Shown here: positions 15,541 to 20,000 of the stretch, in pieces | Layout of the letters: every line of letters starts with the position of its first letter | Numbering within the stretch: the first letter of the stretch is position 1 | DNA from: Halocaridina rubra | Lineage: Eukaryota; Arthropoda; Malacostraca; Decapoda; Atyidae | Direction of reading: 5' to 3' | NCBI GenBank assembly: GCA_037179515.1 | Contig: JAXCGZ010002443.1 | Coordinates: 5,001 to 25,000, forward strand | DNA length: 20,000 nt | Made by a program: the position numbers and the translations under genes | Notes under the pieces: generated by a model | What the model saw: only the letters and a program-made list of their open reading frames with translations | The model's database searches: none | What the model was told of the DNA's origin: nothing

Positions 15541-15645
15541 TTAGTCTCCAGTAAGAGGTTGGACGTAGACATATTGGAGCTAGCTAATTAGAGCTGGTTG
15601 CCCTTCCTAACGCTCTGCGCAAGGAAGGGCATCCGCATAAGTATA
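15541..15645. repeat. Possible SINE/RTE-tail fragment with hairpin
   Basis: The stretch AAGGAAGGGCATCCG (15621-15635) resembles the GGAAGGGCATCC-type sequence common in 3' parts of SINEs and RTE-related repeats of many invertebrates and fish (from memory). Its reverse complement precedes it, giving a 10-bp perfect stem TGCCCTTCCT (15599-15608) with AGGAAGGGCA (15622-15631) and a 13-base loop. No full element can be delimited. Confidence 0.4.
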
Positions 15646-15804
15646 TACCTGACTTCTTATATGTCTATTTTTTTTTTATTCTTAGACACCTTTACAGAAT
15701 TAGCATCATCTGAGTAGAACCTATCACTTCGAATCCAGATGATGGAAGCATAGAGCTAAGGATATCAGAAAAAAATCATGGAGGCACGGTGTTGGACTCC
15801 TCAA

Positions 15805-15944
15805 ACATACATACATACATAGATACATACATACATACATACATACATACATACATACATACATACATACATACATACATACATACATACATACATACAT
15901 ACATACATACATACATACATACATACATACATACATACACACAG
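15805..15944. repeat. (ACAT)n microsatellite ending ACACACAG
   Basis: About 33 ACAT units with one G change near 15821. The array ends in ACACACAG (15937-15944), immediately before LINE A4 starts. Confidence 0.97.
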
Positions 15945-15950
15945 TTCATT

Positions 15951-16100
15951 AGACCATACAGAACACAGGAAGACTTGGAAAGGATCAAAAACTTGTTGCA
16001 AGAGGGTAGAGGGTTAAATGAGGAAAGAAATGAGGACGAGAAGAAAAATTTTCATTTCAGAGCTCTTCTAGACAAAGTTGAGCTAAAGAAGATAATGATA
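15951..16100 (+). pseudogene. Possible ORF1 C-terminal remnant (LINE A4)
   Basis: One frame reads RPYRTQEDLERIKNLLQEGR, then LNEERNEDEKKNFHFRALLD and KVELKKIMIKY, a highly charged helical-looking segment just upstream of the endonuclease. In LINEs this position belongs to the end of ORF1 (nucleic-acid-binding protein), and a tail of this type is familiar from arthropod copies. No zinc knuckle or other diagnostic domain is present in this short stretch, so the assignment is inferred from position and composition. The open frame upstream is encoded by the (ACAT)n repeat. Confidence 0.45.
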
Positions 16101-16105
16101 AAATA

Positions 16106-16860
16106 TCAGGGGATGGGACCTCATTAAGATTGTTATGCAAAAATGCTAATGAAATAGTTGGTAAGGCAGAAGAATTAGAAAATAGGATTCACAACAGTAA
16201 GGCAGATATAGTAGCAGTTACAGAGACTAAGTTAAGTGAGGACATAAAGTGTGTCACAGTTTTTCCCAAGGGCTTCAGAATATTAAGGGTTAAAAGATCT
16301 GAGAGGACTGGTGGAGGGATAGCACTGCTTATAAGTGAAAAGTTTCAGGTTGATGAAATAAACTTTGCTATAGAAAGCGTGTTCAAGGAATATCTTGTTG
16401 CTCGCATAAATACTGGTCAGAGAGCACTATAAAAACTGTTGTATATAACCAACCAAGGAATCAACAAAGGCTAGAAGTTTATGAGGAAAGTCATACAGGT
16501 ACTATTGAAGTCATAAACTCTGTTGTTAATATAGCATGGGATAAAAAATGTAGGATTTTGATTATGGGAGATTTTAAACATAGAGAGGTAGATTGGATAA
16601 ATCTCGACTCACACGGTCGTGAGGACTCATTTTTGGAAAGATTCCTAGATTGCATACAAGGGAATTTCCTACACCAACATGTACTGGAACCAACGAGGGC
16701 CAAGGGTGGGGATGAGCCATTGTTACTTGATCTAGTATTCCTAGATAATGTGTTGGATATTGAAAATATTGAGAATGAATCACCAATTGGAAAGAGTGAC
16801 CACTGTGTGTTGTTGATGAAGTATATCATCGAAGATGTTTTGCCTGAGAGTAAGCACTGA
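16106..16860 (+). pseudogene. LINE A4 endonuclease domain, inactivated
   Basis: Apurinic-type endonuclease that would nick target DNA for reverse transcription. The N-terminal part (16106-16432) has NANEIVGKAEELENRI then KADIVAVTETKLSED, where the Glu of TET is the metal-binding residue, and RTGGGIALLIS. A frameshift near 16430 is followed by VVYNQPRNQQRLEVYEES, and then IMGDFKHREVDW (GDFK at 16567-16578), where active enzymes have GDFN; the Asn is replaced by Lys. LLLDLVFLDN and the catalytic SDH (16795-16803, in KSDHCVLL) are kept. The stop is at 16858-16860. Length and motif order fit a complete domain that has lost at least one key residue and its continuous frame. Confidence 0.85.
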
Positions 16861-17499
16861 GGACACAAGGGGGGAACAATCCGAAAGGAGATTACATCAA
16901 AATGAATGATAATTTTGCATTTACTGACTGAAGGGTCCTTATTTAACAACAAATCAGTACAAAAAAGTACGACATCTTTTGTGAGAAATATGAGAAGATA
17001 GTAGATTGCTGCATACCTGTCACCAAAATAGGAGTAATTCATGGCAGAGAGAAATGGTTCAATAATGAGTGTAAGAGAGCTAAGGAGTGGAGAGACAAAT
17101 GCTGGAAAAGTTAAAGGAAGAGAATACACATATATGCCTGGCAGACTTATGAAAGTACAAGAAATGGTTACCTAAGTAAAAGAAGAGAGGCAGAGAGAGA
17201 CTATGATAGGGACAGCACTAGGAAGGCTAAATAAAGTCACAAAATTTTCCATAGCATTATCAGAAGAAAATTGAAGGTAAAGGAAAAGTTTTTAAAACTT
17301 AAGGGAGCTGATGGAAGCATCACTGAGACAGATGAAGAGATCTGTGAAGAATGAACAAAGAGTTTCAGTCAGTATTTACAGTAGCAAATACCCCACTCCC
17401 TCAGATTGCAGAGATAGAAGCACATGGGCCGGTATCAGAGAAAATCGTCTTTTCAGCAACAGAATTATGCAAAGAGCTGATGGAGTTAGATGTCCATTA
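16861..17499 (+). pseudogene. Linker between endonuclease and RT (LINE A4)
   Basis: Fragments such as KIVDCCIPVTKIGVIHGREK, WFNNECKRAKEWRDKCW and AERDYDRDSTRKAK, in different frames, align with the minus-strand copy A2 (GKIVHCCIPSTKTGLMQARE). Basic and charged, it corresponds to the linker found between endonuclease and RT in CR1/L2-type ORF2 proteins. Several stops interrupt it. Confidence 0.75.
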
Positions 17500-18449
17500 A
17501 GCTACAGGTCCTGATGATATATCCCCTTATGTACTTAGGAAATCTGCTAATTCAATATTGTCAGCACTAAGTATCATATTTAGATAGTCACTGGAGTCAG
17601 GGGAGATTCCAAGACGCTGGAAACAAGTAAATGTGAAGCCTATCTTCAAAAAGGGAAGGAGGGTAGTGGCTTTAAACTATAGACCTGTTTCCTTGACCAG
17701 CATAGTTTGCAAACTTATGTAGACGCTATTAGGGAAACATATCTCTCTTCAATTGGAATCCTTCAACTTTTTCTCATTGAGACAACATGGCTTCAGAGAA
17801 GGTAGATCAACAGTAACAAACTTTTCAGAATTTTATGATGAGGTAAACCGAATATTACAGGAAAGGGAGGGGTGGTTAGATTGCATATTCCCAGACTTCC
17901 AGAAAGCATTTGACACTGTCCCACATGGGAGAATTATCAAGAAGCTACAAGCAATGGCAAGAATAGGAAAAAATGTCTTGGAGTGGATAGAAACATACTT
18001 AGCAGGAAGGGTACAGAGGGTTAAAGTAAGACACTCAGTGTCTGAATGGAGAAGAGTCAGTAACGTAGTCCCACGGGGTTCAGTTTTAGGGCCACTTTCG
18101 TTCCTTGTATATGTAAATGACCAACCATAGTCTTTAAATTCATTCATGAATATGTTTGCAGATAATGCAAAGATTGCGAAAAAGTAAGAAACGAGAACAA
18201 TGGTAGAGAACTTCAAGAAGATCTACATAGTCTGCATGAGTGGTCAGAAAATTGGCTAATAAAATTCTTACTTCAAAATGTAAGGTAATGAGAATGGGTA
18301 TAAGTTCAAGAAGACCCAAAGTTGGCTACTCGGTGGCAGGAATAGAACTTCAAGAGACAGAGAATGAGAGAGATCTAGGAGTAAACATACTGGCAGATTT
18401 GTCTCCAGAAATGCATATGAATGGCATAGTAAGGGCAGCATATGCATGA
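17500..18449 (+). pseudogene. LINE A4 reverse transcriptase, catalytic site lost
   Basis: ATGPDDISPYVLRKSANSI, then a stop at about 17584; KPIFKKGRRVVALNYRPVSL, then a stop near 17719; then a long open stretch 17753-18130 with QHGFREGRSTVTNFSEFYDE, motif A PDFQKAFDTVPH (both Asp kept) and motif B mutated to NVVPRGS (SGVPQGS in A3). After a stop at 18127-18129 the metal-binding motif is FADN (18155-18166): the second Asp has become Asn. The post-RT piece 18240-18449 includes SSRRPKVGYSVAGIELQETE and ends GIVRAAYA at the junction with LINE E. It is inactive on several counts. Confidence 0.88.
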
Positions 18450-18946
18450 TAATAACCTTGACCACCTGCATTCTGTTTTAAATAGTGAACTAGAAAAAAT
18501 TAACAACTGGGTCTCTGTTAATAAATTAATGCTAAATGTTTCCAAAACTGACTATATCTTATGTCAAAATAGATCTGTAGTACACAATATTGGTCAAGTT
18601 CATATGAATGGGTATGAAGTTAAAAGAGTTGCTTGTAAGAAATTTATGGGAGTAATTATTGATGAAAATTTAAGTTGAAAATATCATATTCAATCTGTCT
18701 GCTCAAAACTGTCCAAGACGTGTGTAATTTTGTATAAAATTCACCATAACCTGACAAATGAGGCCTTAAAAAGCATATACTATTCCCTGTGTTATCCTCA
18801 TATTATATACTGTCTGTCCATCTGGGGTTGTACTTGGCCGTCAATTGTAAGGGATGTATTTGTAACTCAAAAAAGACTGATCAGAACTATTACCTATAGT
18901 GGAAAATATGACTCAACTTCCTCTTTATTCAAGGAGCTAAACTTGC
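18450..18946 (+). pseudogene. Fragment of a different LINE (E), post-RT region
   Basis: The peptides NNLDHLHSVLNSELEKINNW, VNKLMLNVSKTDYILCQNRS, KKFMGVIIDENLS, a stop at 18676-18678 where Trp is usual, then KYHIQSVCSKLSKT, LYKIHHNLTNEALKSIYYSL and YPHIIYCLSIWGCTWPSI are the region just after the YADD motif in jockey-superfamily LINEs (a Daphne-like group, from memory). This family differs from A, B, C and D. The left edge is fused, out of frame, to LINE A4 at 18449/18450. The right edge is cut by piggyBac at TTAA within FKELNLLN; the rest of E should resume beyond the far end of that element, outside the window. Confidence 0.82.
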
Positions 18947-18968
18947 TTAACACGTTGACCGCGATGCC
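18947..18968 (+). repeat. piggyBac TTAA target site and left terminal sequence
   Basis: TTAA at 18947-18950, then CACGTTGACCGCGATGCC (18951-18968). PiggyBac elements insert at and duplicate TTAA, and many have terminal repeats of the type C-A/C-C-GTTGAC-. The LINE E reading frame loses its family resemblance exactly here. A second TTAA at 18981-18984 is a less likely alternative edge. The matching right end lies outside the window. Confidence 0.75.
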
Positions 18969-19069
18969 TACTGTACCATGTTAAGGGCTGCGGGCGACAT
19001 GTTTGAACCAATACTGCCAGTGTTACAGTAGACCTGGAGGCGTGAGGTTGTTTGTGTCGCTGCGCAGAG

Positions 19070-19517
19070 GTAAGTTCTTTACTATCAGAGCATAAAATTT
19101 GTGATCATATTTGGTACACGTCGCATAGAGTGATAATATTTTCTATCATGAGCGACGTGCGCCAAAATCTGTTTGTACTTATATGGTACACATCGCTCAT
19201 AGGAGAAAATGTTATTTCTCTGAGCGACGTGTACCATATGGTAGCACAAACTTTATTTTATCACTACAGGCTTATTGTTAGCTATTGTATTTTGGAAAAT
19301 TATTCTTAGACTAATATATTTAGTTACGTTTCAGTACAATGAATTAGAAATGTAATTTGCATGTATATTTATAGAACAAAACTAATGGAATATTTATATT
19401 CAAATCTTATAATGTGGAAGTCATTCATGTGTTCTCACATTACTCATGATTCCTAGACGAATTTGGTTGATGTATTTATGAAATAAACTGTTCAGTTATT
19501 TTTTTCATGTTTTCAAG
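19070..19517 (+). other. Candidate 5' UTR intron of the piggyBac transposase
   Basis: Donor GCAGAG|GTAAGT at 19069/19070 matches the full consensus. The acceptor is a pyrimidine-rich run TTATTTTTTTCATGTTTTCAAG ending at 19517, five bases before the ATG at 19523. Splicing would remove 448 bases and place the start codon next to a ~119-base leader that begins inside the transposon end. Predicted from splice-site sequence only; no transcript evidence. Confidence 0.55.
19112..19236. repeat. Two subterminal palindromes built from one 16-bp motif
   Basis: The motif TGGTACACRTCGCTCA occurs four times in alternating orientation: 19112-19127 (+, last three bases changed), 19149-19164 (-, two changes), 19184-19199 (+) and 19221-19236 (-). 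Starts are 37, 35 and 37 bases apart. The second pair forms a 16-bp stem with one mismatch, extended by GAGAAA/TTTCTC (19203-19208 / 19215-19220) around a 6-base loop. Possible transposase-binding or transcription-control sites; the role is inferred. Confidence 0.85.
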
Positions 19518-19522
19518 GCATA

Positions 19523-20000
19523 ATGGAACCGTCATGCTTTTATGGAAAAAGAGGTAACAACTCTAATAATCGGAACCTGAATGAATCTTCAGACGAAAAT
19601 GAGTCCTCTGATGATGATGATCGAGATTTTCAACTGAGTTCAGAAGAGAGTTCTAGTACTGATGAATCATATGACGAGGAACATGACTCAACTAATGGTG
19701 AAAATGTGTCTAATGCTGGTAATACACAAGGTGCAGGTACAGCTCCGCCTGACAAAGATTCTGACTCGACTTGGGGTCCTGTTCGAGCAGAACAACGCAC
19801 TTTCTCTTTTACTGGTAAAGAAGAGTTACTTATAAAACCGACTCCTTCTGGTTTACAGAACAAAGTGACACCACTTGATGTATATCAGTTATTTGTGTCT
19901 GACGATATCATTGCAGATATAGTTACAGAAACAAATAAATTTGCTGCACAGGTAATTGAAAACAAACGACCATCAAGAAGATCACGATTGAATCAGTGGG
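19523..20000 (+). CDS. piggyBac-type transposase, N-terminal 159 residues (runs off window)
   Basis: Start of a piggyBac transposase, the DDD/DDE-type nuclear enzyme that excises the element and inserts it at TTAA. The frame is open from ATG 19523 to the last base without a stop. Residues 21-60 are acidic and serine-rich (SSDENESSDDDDRDF, SSEESSSTDESYDEEHD), the usual disordered N-terminus of this family. From residue 84, TWGPVRAEQRTFSFTGKEEL and then VTPLDVYQLFVSDDIIADIV and TETNKFA (to about 141) match the start of the transposase domain, which in relatives has an F-x-G block followed by P-x-D-x-[FY]-x-x-[FL]-F and I-x-x-E-T-N-x-[FY]-A. The segment ends KRPSRRSRLNQW. This ATG is chosen because it is the first in frame after the predicted splice acceptor and precedes the acidic region. 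The catalytic triad lies beyond the window, so activity cannot be judged. It could be a domesticated relative, but the adjacent TTAA and terminal sequence favour a mobile element. Confidence 0.85.
   Translation, partial: MEPSCFYGKRGNNSNNRNLNESSDENESSDDDDRDFQLSSEESSSTDESYDEEHDSTNGENVSNAGNTQGAGTAPPDKDSDSTWGPVRAEQRTFSFTGKEELLIKPTPSGLQNKVTPLDVYQLFVSDDIIADIVTETNKFAAQVIENKRPSRRSRLNQW

Larger units (their letters stand above)
15945..18449 (+). mobile_element. CR1/L2-like LINE copy A4, longest but decayed
   Basis: The only A-family copy with sequence upstream of RT. In order: a charged ORF1-like tail (15951-16100), endonuclease (16106-16860), linker (16870-17490), RT (17500-18180) and post-RT (18200-18449). 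It stops at GCATATGCAT (18448/18449), equivalent to about 11112 in A3, where sequence of another LINE (E) takes over; the last third of the post-RT domain and the 3' UTR are missing. The linker matches A2 (KWFNNECKRAKEWRDKCW), and the RT matches A3. Many stops and frameshifts. The 5' edge follows (ACAT)n and CACACAG. Confidence 0.88.
18951..20000 (+). mobile_element. piggyBac-like DNA transposon, left part
   Basis: Cut-and-paste transposon inserted into LINE E and continuing past the window. Visible parts: TTAA and terminal sequence; an inner 8-bp inverted pair CTACTGTA (18968-18975) / TACAGTAG (19024-19031); a candidate 5' UTR intron (19070-19517) that contains two palindromes; and the transposase start at 19523. 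No damage is visible in what can be seen, unlike every LINE in the window, which implies recent arrival. Confidence 0.85.

Noticed and set aside
18730..18984. LINE E protein continuing to a natural stop at 18984
   Set aside because: The last ten residues are read from the piggyBac terminus after TTAA, so the stop is not native.
18981..18984. Second TTAA as the true piggyBac target site
   Set aside because: The LINE E resemblance ends at the first TTAA (18947), and CACGTTGACC after it looks more like a terminal repeat than GGGCTGCGGG; kept only as a fallback.

Overview
The window is animal nuclear DNA made almost entirely of transposable elements and simple-sequence repeats. No host gene, tRNA or rRNA was recognised. 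Very long (TA)n, (CA)n, (GA)n, (ATT)n and (ACAT)n tracts, mixed with CR1/L2-like, RTE-like and jockey/Rex1-like non-LTR retrotransposons (LINEs) and a piggyBac transposon, suggest an arthropod, most likely a decapod crustacean. That is inferred from repeat style and recalled family resemblance; nothing here is species-diagnostic.

Layout. 156-1312: a (TA)n/(CA)n compound microsatellite split by the 3' end of a CR1/L2-like LINE (copy A1, +). 1405-3650: an older copy of the same family on the minus strand (A2), tail to tail with A1. 3656-4055: (TA)n with an internal 97-bp duplication. 4056-5822: a 5'-truncated RTE-like LINE (B, minus). 6178-6294: (GA)n. 6400-8880: a decayed jockey/Rex1-like LINE with endonuclease and RT remains (C, minus). 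8881-9604: unassigned. 9605-10160: a perfect 155-bp inverted repeat around (CA)73. 10166-11704: the best A-family copy (A3, +), with RT through the 3' end and one frameshift. 11703-12413: microsatellites. 12633-13028: the C-terminal end of another LINE with a CX2C...HX4C-like knuckle (D, minus). 13029-15800: simple repeats, a 28-bp minisatellite and unassigned DNA. 15805-15944: (ACAT)n. 15945-18449: the longest A-family copy (A4, +), with an ORF1-like tail, endonuclease and RT, all decayed. It abuts at 18449/18450 a fragment of a different LINE (E, +). E is interrupted at a TTAA (18947-18950) by a piggyBac element whose transposase frame opens at 19523 and runs off the window.

How the parts relate. 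The A-family copies A1 and A3 are about 97% identical over roughly 495 bases and share a 3' UTR hairpin and a 14-bp tail unit that runs straight into (CA)n. The 5' breakpoints of A1, A3 and A4 all follow a (CA)n-CAG stretch. This suggests a LINE that lands in, or is resolved against, CA-rich microsatellites. The piggyBac end is the only element still looking intact: TTAA, terminal sequence, two subterminal palindromes inside a candidate 5' UTR intron, and an uninterrupted N-terminal coding region. Relative order can be read: A4 decayed, E was joined to it, and piggyBac inserted into E.
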